DNA of 64,000 nt from Poronia punctata (taxonomy: Eukaryota > Ascomycota > Sordariomycetes > Xylariales > Xylariaceae): assembly GCA_022579005.1 (NCBI GenBank), contig MU401530.1, positions 100,114-164,113 on the forward strand. The letters are read 5' to 3'. This document shows positions 20,363-31,317 of the stretch, piece after piece. Positions within the stretch are counted from its first letter, which is position 1; every line of letters begins with the position of its first letter. The translations under genes and the position numbers were made by a program. Under the pieces are notes generated by a model that had not been told where the DNA came from, did not search any database, and worked only from the letters and a program-made list of their open reading frames with translations.

Positions 20363-21772
20363 TCATCCTTCTTTATTCTCCTCATCTATATAATCTTGCT
20401 CTTCCACCAACCACCGAATCCAATCCTGGTCTCTCAATATCGACCTAACCCTCGCCTCAAGCCACTCCGTATTCCCCCAGAAACCCCAAGAAGCCTGAAA
20501 CCGGAACCAATCCACCAGGGCAGTTTCCCAATGCCTTACAAACATGTCCCAACTATACTTCTTGTCGGTAGTCCCCCGTAATAGATTTTCCCGATAGTAT
20601 TCAAGTAACGCCCTCTCACCCTCTTGCATGTCCAACTCCTCCTCCTCCTCCTCCTCCTCCCCCTGCCCCTGTTCTACAAGCATATAAACCGGCACCGAAC
20701 AAGTAAAGAGCTTGGCCAGATCACAAACCCCCAACCCAAGCCCAACATACTGAAAGTCGTAAAAGGCCACTTCTGACCCGGAATGCGTGGCGAAGAGGTT
20801 CTCGGACTTGACATCTCCGTGAATGAGAGTTTCGCAATCGCGCCCCTTTCTTGGCGTCAATACCCTTGCCACCATCTCTGCGATTGAGCAGGATGGACGT
20901 TCCCGGGTAGGCTCGCATAGCAGCAGCATTGCCGCAGTAGACGTCTCAGTCCCAGACTCGGACTCGGACTCGGACCGGGACGTGGTAGTGGTAGTGGTAG
21001 TGTTGACGAGAGATGCGAATTCCTTGCGTCTCGTAGCAAGATATGTATATCCCCCATTCAACCACACATTCCCCGCCCTCCCTTTTCCCTTTCCCTTTCC
21101 CTTTTCCCTCCTCCCCCTCCTCCTCCTCCTCCTCCTTTCCACCTCCTCAATAGGCGGCAACAACATTTCTTCCTCATCCTCATCCTTCAAAGATAACATC
21201 ACATCCCAAGACCTCCTATGAAACCCCGCCAACCAATCCAAAGCACTCCCCACCTGCCTCTCGTCAAGAAACCCCTCGACAGCAACCGGATATCTACTCT
21301 TCAAATCCGTCATCAGAGTAGCCATTAGCCCATCCCCTTCATCATCCCGTATAGCGGCGATACATCTAGCAACGGGGAAATCGGCTCCAAGCCTCGGCAC
21401 GATGGATCGGTAAAAGTTTTGTTCGACCTCGTAACTGAATATCTTGCGTAAATGTCCTTCATCTTCTTCGTCCTGGTTCGTCGTCGTGGTGTTTGGAGGT
21501 GGAGGAGGGGGTGAGATGAGTTTTAGTATAAGTGGGATGATTTCCTCCTTTTCTTTTTCCCTTTCCTTGTCTTTTACATTGATGATATCCGTTACCGCAG
21601 AGTTGGCGTTGGAGGAGGAGGAGGCGTTGGACGAGGTGACTCGTGCCTTGATCTGGCAGATATGTCCGTATCCTGCCCACAGCGATTGTATCTTCTCGAG
21701 TGATAATAGCTCCATAGAATGCTGTTCTAGCATGGCCCTTGCCACGCTCTCGGCGTCGATTACAGGACTCAT
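20363..21772 (-). CDS. Aminoglycoside phosphotransferase/choline-kinase-like protein
   Basis: A single exon of 469 aa. The kinase-like core is recognisable from LIHGDVKSENLF (the catalytic HGDxxxxN loop of APH and EcKinase-like enzymes) and FYDFQYVGLGLGVCDLAKLF, the counterpart of the metal-binding DFG/DFE motif, here DFQ. Upstream, YEVEQNFYRSI and LADWLAGFH-like segments fit the N-lobe and hinge of that fold. Low-complexity inserts break up the domain: six Pro, Arg/Lys-rich runs, poly-Thr, Ser-Glu repeats and poly-Glu, each encoded by trinucleotide repeats. The substrate cannot be deduced; this superfamily includes small-molecule kinases and many uncharacterised fungal proteins. Confidence 0.72.
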   Translation of the reverse strand: MSPVIDAESVARAMLEQHSMELLSLEKIQSLWAGYGHICQIKARVTSSNASSSSNANSAVTDIINVKDKEREKEKEEIIPLILKLISPPPPPPNTTTTNQDEEDEGHLRKIFSYEVEQNFYRSIVPRLGADFPVARCIAAIRDDEGDGLMATLMTDLKSRYPVAVEGFLDERQVGSALDWLAGFHRRSWDVMLSLKDEDEEEMLLPPIEEVERRRRRRRGRREKGKGKGKGRAGNVWLNGGYTYLATRRKEFASLVNTTTTTTTSRSESESESGTETSTAAMLLLCEPTRERPSCSIAEMVARVLTPRKGRDCETLIHGDVKSENLFATHSGSEVAFYDFQYVGLGLGVCDLAKLFTCSVPVYMLVEQGQGEEEEEEEELDMQEGERALLEYYRENLLRGTTDKKYSWDMFVRHWETALVDWFRFQASWGFWGNTEWLEARVRSILRDQDWIRWLVEEQDYIDEENKEG

Positions 21773-22749
21773 GATTTTGGCTTATCGGAACCGGGTTCTA
21801 CTATGCTAGGTAGGTAGCTAATGTAGGTAGGTAGGTAGGTACAGCCTGCCACCGAGGGTTGAAGGTGGAGCAAAGGGACGGGAGTGTCCCCCCGCAGGCC
21901 TTTCTCGCGAGAATTAAAGGCGAAAGAAAAAAAAGGGGTCAACAGAATACGATTTTCTTCCTTTCTATTGGGATGTCTTGTATTATATCACTTTTTTTTT
22001 TTGCTAAACCGGGATCGACTTGCTGGGACTAGGACGAATGAACAGAGAACGAGTCACATTATCTAGCCTTAGCCCCAACCTTCGACATCGACTGAAGAAG
22101 CATCGTGTCAGCTGCCCGCAGCTGTTCCCGTGTTCCCCCGTCAACAGGCAATCTCCAGATCTGGTCGTAGGTATCGGCTTTGACCCTTCCTTGCAAGATG
22201 GTTGAGAAGATTTATTGAAAAGCTATTTGGGTTTGCAGTTATTCATGTCTCTAACCAGTACATTCCCTATCATGACTCTCAAGCCTCGTCCTACCTTGCC
22301 AAGTTGCAGCACGGATCATAGGTAACCAAAATGTTCCTGAAGTTCTCGCCCCCTTTTAAATCCATACCCAATAAAGCCTGATGTTGCAGCCTTTAGTCGT
22401 CCTCCCATATCTCCTGATTCCAAGGTAGAACCAACGATCCAAATATGATGGCCACCTGCCCCGCGCGGCGCTGGGGTATTTGGGATGACATGGCCACAGT
22501 AGCGAACCCAGGGTCAGTACTCGTTCCGGCATATAATACATCGATAATGCACGGAACAAGGTAGATGACCCCAGAGGATAAAGAGGTACGGATACGGACC
22601 AAGCTTACACGTGGCGAAACAATTGGTGTGACAGTATCCGTTTCCATACTCGATTCATTATTCTCCGTGTCTAGCCTCTCAAGCAGAACCGGACTACTTG
22701 AAATGAGAAAAGTATAGTCTTTTCAAATCAACGTCTCGTACTCTGGTTC
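21773..22749. other. Intergenic region with TAGG microsatellite
   Basis: A TAGG repeat lies at 21806-21842. Minus-strand open frames at 22356-22559 and 22393-22647 contain a hydrophobic stretch (GVIYLVPCIIDVLYAG) but no recognisable domain, and I could not join them to the neighbouring genes with confidence. Confidence 0.45.
21806..21842. repeat. TAGG microsatellite
   Basis: Two runs of TAGG units (2 and 5 copies) upstream of the kinase-like gene. The same unit recurs at 28871-28895 and as single copies across the window. Confidence 0.8.
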
Positions 22750-24068
22750 CTAAGGCATATGCTTCTTTAGCTTTTGTGCCTGCTCAAGTTGCTCCTTTAT
22801 TTGCCTTTCCGCATCTTTCCTTCTCTGTGCGTGGTCTTCCTCTTGTTTCTTCTTTTGTCCTGTGGCACGAATCAGGGTCAGCTTAGAACAGCCGAGGATC
22901 TTGAACACTTGCAACGGCATTTGAGAATAAACCAAATAGGGGGGGCCGACCTTTGGGAATATGTTTTCCGAAACCAAACATAACTGCCGGTCTACACTCG
23001 TTGGCAAACTGCTTCGACCCGATGAGAACATCAAAAGGTGGATCGTCCAGGACGATGAAACGCCCCTCCCTTTGTTGTCGGTCTTGAAGTTTGTGCCAGT
23101 GTAAGGTGACTTCCTGTTCAGGTGTAAAGCTACCTCCGATCCCCTCGAGTGTCCTTTCCCGCCTGTCCGGAATGGCAACTAGTTTGTTCATGTTCATGTC
23201 ATACTTCTGCAGGACTTTGCGGCTGATGAAATTCTCGTCACTGGCGGTGTCGATCTTGTTCCGAAGAGGTACGAACTCGAACTTATCCAATCCTGTCCGT
23301 CCTGCTACCTCGATAACCAAGATTAAGTCGCGCGTGAAGTCCGTGTGCAGTAAGGTAACAAAGTCCATGTACGGCACATTTCCCCTCAGTCGTCCTTCAG
23401 CGGTCGATCCTGGGCGGTGGTCCATTTCTATGGAATCCCCATCGTCTCCTGGGCCCGCTGGATGATTGATGCTTCGTCCTCGGCTTCTACCAGTCATCTC
23501 TCCTTCGGCCATTAGTAGTGCCATTGTCGAACTGGAAGGCCTATTAGTTGGATGAAACTAGCGGCATGTTGTGCGCTGCTGTGGTTACCTGATATCTATC
23601 ATTTTTTGGTACATCCTCATGCTACAGACCCATCCATTAGTGCTACGCTTCGACTATGTTTCGGGCAAGTGCTTACTCTGCCGTCAAGTCGCGGAGCACA
23701 AGAACGGAGCTCCGGAAACTGCGATAGGCCGACATCACCCGAGGCTCATCTATGGCGAGCATATATAGCCTAAACATCCTTTTGAAGGGTGAATCGTCGC
23801 TCTTGGGCTTCGCCTTTTGCAGCGTTATGAGCAGCGTTATCTGCTTTTGGTTGCACAAATCCAGACTCATGCCCACTGAATCAGGCACAGCCTGCGCCGC
23901 ATCAATCGTGTTCTTGCTTTCATCTAATATGCATTGCAAGATAGTAATCTCTTCCGTAAGGCTGTTAATCTGCTGTTCGCTCCGAGCAAGGTTTTGCACT
24001 AGAAGGAGAGTGGTGGACGAGAACGTAACGAGCGAGGCCGCAATCGAGACTGCTGAAAGAGGATCCAT
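22750..24068 (-). CDS. STAND-type N-domain protein with retropepsin-like domain
   Basis: Proposed exons are 24068..23677, 23621..23589, 23531..22951 and 22859..22750, giving 371 aa. The N-terminus MDPLSAVSIAASLVTFSST is the standard opening of the fungal N-terminal domain found on NACHT/ankyrin STAND proteins. No NACHT or P-loop follows. Instead the middle exon has a retropepsin-like region: LRNKIDTASDENFISRKVL, GGSFTPEQEVTLHW and FIVLDDPPFDVLIGSKQF. The expected D-T/S-G is D-T-A-S here. The tail is a charged coiled coil (QKKKQEEDHAQRRKDAERQI). The 33-nt second exon is inferred because it splits a 145-nt gap into two typical introns (55 and 57 nt) and extends the helix in frame. It is divergent from the DUF6594 gene. 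Function unknown; signalling or allorecognition is inference. Confidence 0.7.
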
Positions 24069-24688
24069 GATCCGAAGTGTACGGTGTACAGTGCAGGAAG
24101 GTCGAGGGCAAATTATTTATAAAGGAAGATGAAGAACCACGGGTTCGGGAAATTGGAGAGGGATCTCAAGTTCTCAACCGGAAAGCAAGAGCATCTGCTA
24201 TGTAGGCGACTCATACTTGTTTCCTCGACTGAACATGGCACCGTCGCAGTAGACAACGGAAGGAATGAAGAGAAGCCAAGTCTGTACCTTATTCTCTAAA
24301 CATTACCTTTTCTCCCAGAATGCCGACTTTTCGCCCTATCCCAATTGGATTGTAATCATCCTACTTTAGGTACCCACAAGCTGGATGTATTTGAGGGTGG
24401 CAGTCCTCAATTGGATGTGATATAAAAGAGGGGTTGGTAATGCAGGTAGGCATTTTCAGCTCCCCAAATAGGCGCCATGCTGACCTATGAACTAGACGTA
24501 AGCTTCGACACAAGTGGTTACGCGGTTCGCGGACCACCCTCACTCAATGGGTTTACAGCGATTGACGCCCGAACACCTTCTACTCGCGGGGAAAGAGAAG
24601 CGGCAGTGTTGCAAACATCCACGGTTGACGTCTGGCCTCGGGCACATCAAGGAGATATCCAACGATAATAAAATCGTGAGCAGGCGAA
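24069..24688. promoter_or_regulatory. Divergent promoter region of the N-domain and DUF6594 genes
   Basis: 620 bp separate the two divergent start codons. Short open frames inside (24477-24762) overlap the start of the downstream gene and have no domain. No specific binding site was identified. Confidence 0.4.
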
Positions 24689-25849
24689 ATGAGCCTTCCA
24701 GGGCAGTCGTCGATAGAGATGGGTACGATGGAGGAAGGCACAGAGGCTGGAATAGGGACTGAACCCAGTGGTTACCACAGACTGGCGGCCATCATGCAAC
24801 AAGACGAGAGCCTGGCCATTTTTCGCCGATTTCAAGATATAAATATGTTGCTGCTCATGTCATTACAAGCCGAGATATTGGATCTCCAATTCTGGCTCAG
24901 ACACAGATCTTCTGAGGACGAGTCAACAGATTCTCCGTTGCCCAGGGTATTCCGGGAGTTAAGGCTTTCCCACCAGCGTCTGGACGCGAGCCGGCCCCGG
25001 TCAACTCCAAGTAGTGAGACGAATATCCATCTTCAAACAGAAGATGTGTCTTTGCTCTCGCAGTATCAATTGCTGCTTAGACTGAGGGAGCGGATGTCGG
25101 AGTATAGTTAGTGACCTTCCTAGTCAACGAGATGAAATGACAGAGGTCGGTTAACTGACCTGCTGTGTTAGACAATCTCCTTCTACAGGGTCTGTCAACA
25201 CGTATGAATTCCTATAACATAGTCGGTTTCTCACAGTTGTTCCAGTCTCGCAGCTAGCTCAACTCCCCAAGCCTCATAAGTCCCAGCTGAATGAGGTCAA
25301 ACAGTGGCTACGTGCCGACGACGGGGGCGCAGATTTTCTCAAAGGGACCGAGTTTTTCACGTGGGAAGAGGATGATGTAAACAAATACGTGGTGCTGAAG
25401 AATACGTCGATTGAGGAAGATTTCCTCACAAAGTCCGTCATCAGTATCCTAAGAATATTGCACCGTCTCGTCGGTTATAGGTGGAAGTTGGGCAGGATCA
25501 TCGATAAACCGTCTGGACTAACATCGATTTCTGATACCAAGATTAGCCGAGTTAGCAGCATGTTTGCGGCCGCCCTATCGTCGGCTCTCCCCGTGCTGGC
25601 CATCTTCGTGCTTAACAGTCTACAGTCGACTACCCTTCGGCTCGGGGTTACCGTAGTGTTCACTTCCATCTTCGCCATTGTGTTAGCTTCGATTAGCTCG
25701 GCGAGGAAGGTAGAGATCTTCACGGCAACGGCTGCGTAAGTCTTGTAATGTCATAACTCTTGCTCGGGAAATACCACTGACCCGAAGTTTCAACTAGGTT
25801 TGCCGCTGTCGAGGTTGTCTTTATTGGTACTACAATCAATAAACCTTGA
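24689..25849 (+). CDS. DUF6594 domain membrane protein
   Basis: Exons 24689..25106, 25172..25189, 25237..25735 and 25798..25849 (introns 65, 47 and 62 nt) give 328 aa. The N-terminal half has the DUF6594 pattern GYHRLAAIMQQDESLAIFRRF then INMLLLMSLQAEILDLQ. The 18-nt microexon adds NNLLLQ, giving RERMSEYNNLLLQ, which matches the family better than any other join. The third exon carries LKPHKSQLNEVKQWLR-type sequence and ends in three hydrophobic segments (FAAALSSALPVLAIFVLNSL, LGVTVVFTSIFAIVLASIS, and FAAVEVVFIGTT after the last splice). DUF6594 proteins are abundant in filamentous fungi and their function is unknown. Membrane location is predicted from sequence only. Confidence 0.8.
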
Positions 25850-26714
25850 CGATAGTCACGATAACCCCTTGATTCAACGCCGCAGCACTTCGTACAAAAT
25901 TGTAGTCTTGACAAAAATAAATTGAAAGTTTTTCCATTGGGATTTTTGAGTTCTGACATGACGGGGTCTGTTGGCGAACGGTCATTCTTCCTATCTTGTG
26001 GGTAAATATGTAGGTTGCTCGGAAGTTGCGTGTATCCGTCTTCGGTCGCTGCAGCTGCCATTTGTTTCAAAAAAATAAAAAAAATTGGCCCTAGCGGTTG
26101 AAATGGAAGGTTAAGGTATTGCACGCCAATAGGCTGCCAACAGCTGCAAGCTGTCACACCGGCATCTCTGGCCAAACCGTACGATCCTTTGTTCCCCGGG
26201 TACATGTACTACCGAGGTTCTACATGTCCTACTACCTGTCGTTGATGCCAATTCAGTGTGGACGACCACGCAACACTTATAACTCTTATCAGTACCTAAA
26301 AGAGCCACGGTTTATGAATAGAAACTGTTGTATCACGTTGTGGAACCCATTCGGTGGAGAGTGACAGGAAAAGACCCTGAGGACTACTACGTGTAAGTGG
26401 AAGTACACTTACTTTGTCTGGCAATAAACAAGCCGATGTAGTCGCTACCTATGTCCATACATGTCACGCAGAGTAAGTATCGCATGGTGAGTTCCAATTC
26501 CTGATTATTGCTAGGGCGGGTAATTGGGTTAGGATAGTATCAAGTACATGTTGAGGTCCCCAATCAAAGTACAGTCTGCCTTGATTGATCCTGCCTACAT
26601 CCATGCAACGCCACCCAGGCAGCTGTTACAGAGCCATGTTGTAGATGAAGATGGCCGAATCGATATGCCTGATACGACGCAGATATGGATGCGGCGGCGA
26701 TAGTCGGGCTGTGT
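25850..26714. other. Convergent intergenic region
   Basis: 3' flanks of the DUF6594 gene and the next minus-strand gene. The open frames here (26098-26364, 25720-26205) are short and have no recognisable domain. Confidence 0.45.
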
Positions 26715-27468
26715 CTACTCGGCGTTCTTCTTCTTCTTCTTGCCGCCACCGACACTGCTTGTCTCGGGAACGGAAGAGAGATGAATTAGAAGTGTTCCCC
26801 ATTGCTTCTCCCTTGTGTGCTCTCTCTCATCCTCTTTCACCTTGGACATTTCGTCTTCCCAGCTGGGGTGTGCTGGTGGCCATTCGAAGCCCTTCAAGTA
26901 CGGCTCGGGGAGCTCGTCGTCGGCCTTTTCGCCAAGTCAGTCTTCGATGCCAGCTTGCAAATACCATAAGCATATAATAAGAAGTCTTACCTTCTTCTTT
27001 TGTGTCTTGTAGATAGCATCCATGGCGTCCTTAATCGTCACGCCGAACTTGTTCCGCGCAGTGACTGTAGTGCCCAATGGGAATTGCAAGTCTATTACTC
27101 TTACTGGCGGGTTGATCAGCGGCTTGGTAAGGATGTCCTTGTCATCCACGTGGGTGGAGGAAGTATTGATCTTCCTACGCAAAGTTAGCGCGAGCACGAT
27201 GTGCCATGGAGCTGTAGAATTAGCCCCGGGATTAACTTACCAGCCGGTTTTTTGCGTTTCCACTGCGACCTTCAGCGTCGTTTTGGTCGTGTCTGCAATG
27301 GTCAGTTTATGCTTCTACATGGACATGGGAAGATACCGGAGACTTACACATCTCTTTTACGCTTGGTACTCCAGGTACGCTTGAGCTCTTCCTGTGCGAC
27401 TTCTCCTTTGGGGGTGAGGACGAGAGTCCCTGGACGGCAGAGTCGACCTTGGAGAGTGGTTCCGTCAT
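26715..27468 (-). CDS. Uncharacterised fungal protein, possibly DUF6699-like
   Basis: Exons 27468..27348, 27292..27241, 27174..26991 and 26924..26715 (introns 55, 66 and 66 nt) encode 188 aa. Every junction keeps frame and uses GTAAGT or GTAAGA donors. The N-terminus is Ser/Lys-rich (SSPPKEKSHRKSSSVPGVP). The central part reads TTLKVAVETQKTGW, then KPLINPPVRVIDLQFPLGTT and VTARNKFGVTIKDAMDAIYK. After the last splice come ADDELPEPYLKGFEWPPAHP and a Lys-rich end with five Lys. The pattern of a Pro-Val strand, a V/A-T-x-x-N-x-x-G-V-T loop and a DAxxAI helix resembles DUF6699 domains, but without a profile search this is tentative. No enzymatic motif was seen. Confidence 0.6.
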
Positions 27469-28139
27469 GATGGAAGGAATTGATTGAAGTTTTAATCTAG
27501 AAATGCCAAAGGATCTCTTGGAAGTGATTTAGCAGTTCCAGCTATGAACAGGATCTGATAAGTAACTGGCAGTGAATTAGGTCCGAGAAAGTGATCCCAT
27601 ACCTTGACAGAGCTGGAAGGCTGGCGGTGGTGGGGTAGTGAGAGACGGAATCAATTGCAACCGCAGATGCCGACACGGAAGATTGTAAGAGGACTTGTAG
27701 TAAGTGACGAGGTCACGATGTAGTTGGCGAGACGAGTTCAGAGATCAAAGAAGATGAAGCTGTGGAAGAGTCAAAGGAGGAGAAGAAAGAAAATGAGGGG
27801 GAGGTCGGAGAGTAAAAAGGGCGTTCTGACGAGAGGGGTTCCCTGACACACCAACTGGATGAGGTAACTCGGGAACCAGCTCACTCGGGGTACTTACATA
27901 CATGGTACAGTAGATGTGTCATCCTAATGTGTAGGTAGACGAATCTGGGCGCGGGGAAGCTCAGAATGAACGAGCTGATCGCCGGCCAGCTGATGCTATT
28001 TCTACCTACTTGTTACAAATACTGTGTGAACAACATACATAGGTACCTAACCTACATAGGGTATTGCAGTTCAATATACACAAATGGCATCATGTAGACA
28101 TGCCGCTGGAATAGGTGAGGTACTCATGTCAATTACCTA
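27469..28139. other. Intergenic region
   Basis: Upstream of the four-exon gene, running up to the left end of the TIR element. A purine-rich run lies around 27760-27800. Nothing coding was seen. Confidence 0.45.
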
Positions 28140-28429
28140 CATTACCGTGTGGCACCCTCTGTATGAGACGATCACGGTGATGATCTCCAAATCGTAAGAC
28201 GATCTCCAGGCGGACATGATCAGCTGCGCGTCCTATAGCAAAGACAGTACTAATTCTGAGACGGTCTGTTACTTTAGAGATCGTCTCCAGATGGAGACCG
28301 TCTTAGAAAAAATTATGAATTAAAAAAGAAATATTCTTATAGCCATATCTTATACTGTATGTATACAGTATATATGACTTATTACTACTATTTATACTGT
28401 ATTCTATTTTTAATAGGTTTTTTTTTTTT

Positions 28430-28510
28430 TGCAAGGGTTAAGGTTTGAACTGGTAGTTTACACATATTACATCATTATTACATACTAGGCACTTAACTAC
28501 TATACTACGT
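28430..28510 (-). repeat. tRNA-like, possibly SINE-like segment inside the TIR element
   Basis: The minus strand shows TAGTATAGTAGTTAAGTGCC (A-box-like) and CAGTTCAAACC (B-box-like), followed by an A-run of 12. This resembles a tRNA-derived SINE head with an A tail, but no full cloverleaf could be folded. Confidence 0.3.
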
Positions 28511-28699
28511 AGGTTAATTAATTATATATACGCGCGAAGGGTTAATTGTAGTTATGACCTTGAGCGTTTAAAAGAGCAATTGTAATTGCAATTGTAGGTG
28601 TAGGTGTAGGTATGGCTTGATTTGGCTGCGCGGGCTGGCCCTTGGTATGGCTAGATCCGGCTGCGCAGGCAGGGATTCTCCTTGGCTAGGTCGGCTGCG

Positions 28700-28860
28700 C
28701 AGGGATGGCTGCAAAGGTGTAGGTCTGGCTGCGTAGGTGTAGGTCTGGCTGCGTAGGTGTAGGTCTGATTGAATCGGCTGCAAAGGTCGGCTGCAAAGGT
28801 GTAGGTATGGCTGCAAAGGTGTTGGAATGGCTGCAAAGGTGTTGGAATGGCTGCGCCGAC
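28700..28860. repeat. Minisatellite, unit about 20 bp
   Basis: About seven imperfect tandem units of the type GGCTGCRWAGGTGTAGGTCT, with CAAAGGTGTTGGAAT variants. A related GGCTGCGCAGG series continues from about 28620. It lies within the TIR element, and a TAGG microsatellite (28871-28895) follows directly. Confidence 0.8.
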
Positions 28861-29180
28861 GAGGTATGTTATGTAGGTAGGTAGGTAGGTAGGTAAATAG
28901 GTCTGGGATAGGTCTGTAATGACTTTGGCTGCCGGAGACCACTTTGGCTGCCGAGACCATTTTTGGCTGGCTAAGACCGTTTTATCTAGCCTGAGATCGT
29001 TTTTATTTTTGGAGATTATACCTATTAAGAGACTATCTAATTAAAAAAGACAGTGTACTATAGAAAAACATTACTGTAATTGTCTTAGATTATAGAGACG
29101 GTCACAAAAATTTTAAGACGGTGCCAAAAGCCTAGATCATCACGGTGATCGTCTCTAATTAGGGGCACTACACGGTAATG

Positions 29181-30935
29181 TAGAGTAACTTGATACGCAG
29201 CGGGGTTGCGAGCAACCGCTCTGAGCTTCTTGGGACTTCCTTACAGATGTTGATCAGGTACAAACCTTGCATCTAATGTGACCTACGCGCCTTCCTCAAT
29301 ACCAGTAAAGAGCATGCAACGGATGGTAGGGAATGAAGGCAGGTAGCTTAAACGAGATTTATCGACTATGGAAGTCGTGACTTGGGGGGTAAGGTACCTA
29401 ATCGCTGTGCACGTACGACGATACAAGCGCGGTACAGGGTGATTGCCTACGGGTTATCGCGTGACCTCAGTCATATCGTAGGTTGTTGGCGTGATCTGAG
29501 ACTTTCCTTCCCGCTGAATTACGTCGGGAAGCTAGAGTTGCTGACCACATATCATCTTGCATAGCTTGTTACCCAATGTAGTTTGGCGCCTGTTATTATT
29601 GGGGCTTACTGGGACTCTTGTAGCACCTTATTCCAGTTAGCTTCAGAAGCTGTACTGTGCAAAATCTGGGGTAAATCCGGGGGTGACGGGGCAAGTTGGG
29701 GCGCTGGGGCAGTTATTCTTGGTTAGGTAAAAGCTTCCAGGCCTCTGCTCCGTTTACTCCACCTCTACCCACCCTACCTACTTTGTATCCACTCTCTCGT
29801 TTCTCCATCGTCTTTCCACTCTTTTGCCTGCGCTTTGACAGTAATGACGTTGGGCCAGACCCTCAGCCAGAATATGCTCTTTGCGTCCCTTCTCCCAATT
29901 ATCAAGGCGTCCGTTGAAATGAAAACATGCGCCCTCTAGAGGAGCAATGCTTTCTCGAGCCACAAACAATCGGTACGAACGAGAACGACATTATGGTATG
30001 CGATGCAAACTTTTACTGCCTACTTTACACGTACGTGCGAAGTAGGTAAGTCCGCGGGGCGTTGGAGGAAGATGTCCAGGTACATCCAGTTTGCCAATCG
30101 CTCGGTTTCAGGGGCATACGGATGAAATAGGTAGTCACATGCTCTAATGGATTCACGAATCAGAAAAGACAATTTGTCCTTCTCTTCGAACGCGAATTCG
30201 GCCATCCGACCAATCATGACTTCCGGAACCATGGACCGGAGTATAACCTAACCTAGATACCTCCAAGACTGCCAGACTGCCTCCTCAAGATGCAGTAAGC
30301 TCGCCCATGTGCGCAAGCATACGCTTGCATTTGCCTGTGTCTGGCCAGCTCCTGTGACCCGACAACCCCTCTTGCTCCCCTGATAATCTTCTGCATTCAA
30401 ACTCATGAATGAAATCATATCCCCGCTTATCTACTTAAAAATGAGGAGGCAGTGCATATCAACACAATCGTCCAAACGGAGATCTATCTAGACTTGGATT
30501 AATCTTCATCTGTGGCCGGCGGGAAATAGAATGGTTACCTTTTTAGATACGGCGGGATCGGCCACTACCTTTTGGCTGACCGGTGCCGGGCCCGAAAGCA
30601 TCAACCCGAGAACCGCAGAAAGCCAACCTCAGCTTAAACCGCCGTAGTTTACAACATTCAGATTGAAACCTCCTTTCATCGACCACACGACAACTTCATG
30701 ATTTTCACAAGTCATATAGACTATCACAGTCTCATTACGCAGATATCACCACACTTGGAACAGTTTCCCCGATAACCATGACGACAATCGCAAGATTACC
30801 ATTGTGAGTATATTACTTTATCACCGGGATGCAACTCCATGATCAACCCAAAAACAACCAACGCCGGCATCCATAACAACGAGTCCGCGCCTAATGTAGC
30901 GCGGAGAGCAGACCAACAAGAAATCCGACCTTTTA
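29181..30935. other. Intergenic region
   Basis: About 1.75 kb without a confident gene. A minus-strand open frame at 30020-30232 has protein-like composition (listed separately). Other frames are short and featureless. Confidence 0.45.
30020..30232 (-). pseudogene. Possible gene remnant, 70-codon frame
   Basis: The conceptual product (MVPEVMIGRMAEFAFEEKDK at the start, then a YLFHPYAPETERLANWMYLD segment) has a normal amino-acid composition. The PYAxxExLxxxxxWM pattern faintly recalls fungal class I terpene synthases. No DDxxD motif follows and no extension could be found on either side. It may be a relic or a chance frame. Confidence 0.2.
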
Positions 30936-31285
30936 TCACAGAGGGCGCTGCTGCTGCTGCTGCTGCCCCAACCCTTGAGTCGTGCCCTTCAGCTTATTGT
31001 CCACCGTCCCCGTCACGCCCTTGACCGTGTCACCAACACCTTGGGTGGCCGAACCCGCAATATTTCCCACGCCTTCTGTTGTGGACTTGACCGTCTTGTT
31101 GACACCCTCGGTCGCAGAACCGACGACGTTGCCAACGCCCTCGGTCGTCGATTGCAACGTATTACCGACACCCTCGGTCGTCTTGCCCACGGTATTCTGG
31201 ACGCCGCTCAACAAACCGCCTCCCCTACGCCCATTCTGTTATTAGAACCCGAAAGAGAAAGAAATGCTTCCCAAACGTGCTAGAA

Positions 31286-31317
<32 letters not shown>

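Larger units (their letters stand above)
28140..29180. mobile_element. Non-autonomous TIR element (Tc1/mariner-like size and TA target duplication)
   Basis: The left end TACATTACCGTGT...GAGACGATCAC and the right end, read in reverse, TACATTACCGTGT...GAGACGATCAC match over about 49 bp with some mismatches. TA dinucleotides flank both ends (28138-28139 and 29181-29182), as in Tc1/mariner-type insertion. The 1041-bp interior has no transposase open frame. It holds sub-terminal GAGATCGTCTCC/GACGGTCT inverted motifs, a tRNA-like stretch (28430-28510) and a minisatellite. This is probably a MITE-like or deletion derivative. Confidence 0.7.

Noticed and set aside
28600..28900. CRISPR-like array
   Set aside because: Repeats are directly adjacent without unique spacers and the genome is eukaryotic; this is a minisatellite.
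28568..28960. 130-codon minus-strand frame
   Set aside because: Lies wholly on the minisatellite and TAGG repeats; the product is a repeat artefact.
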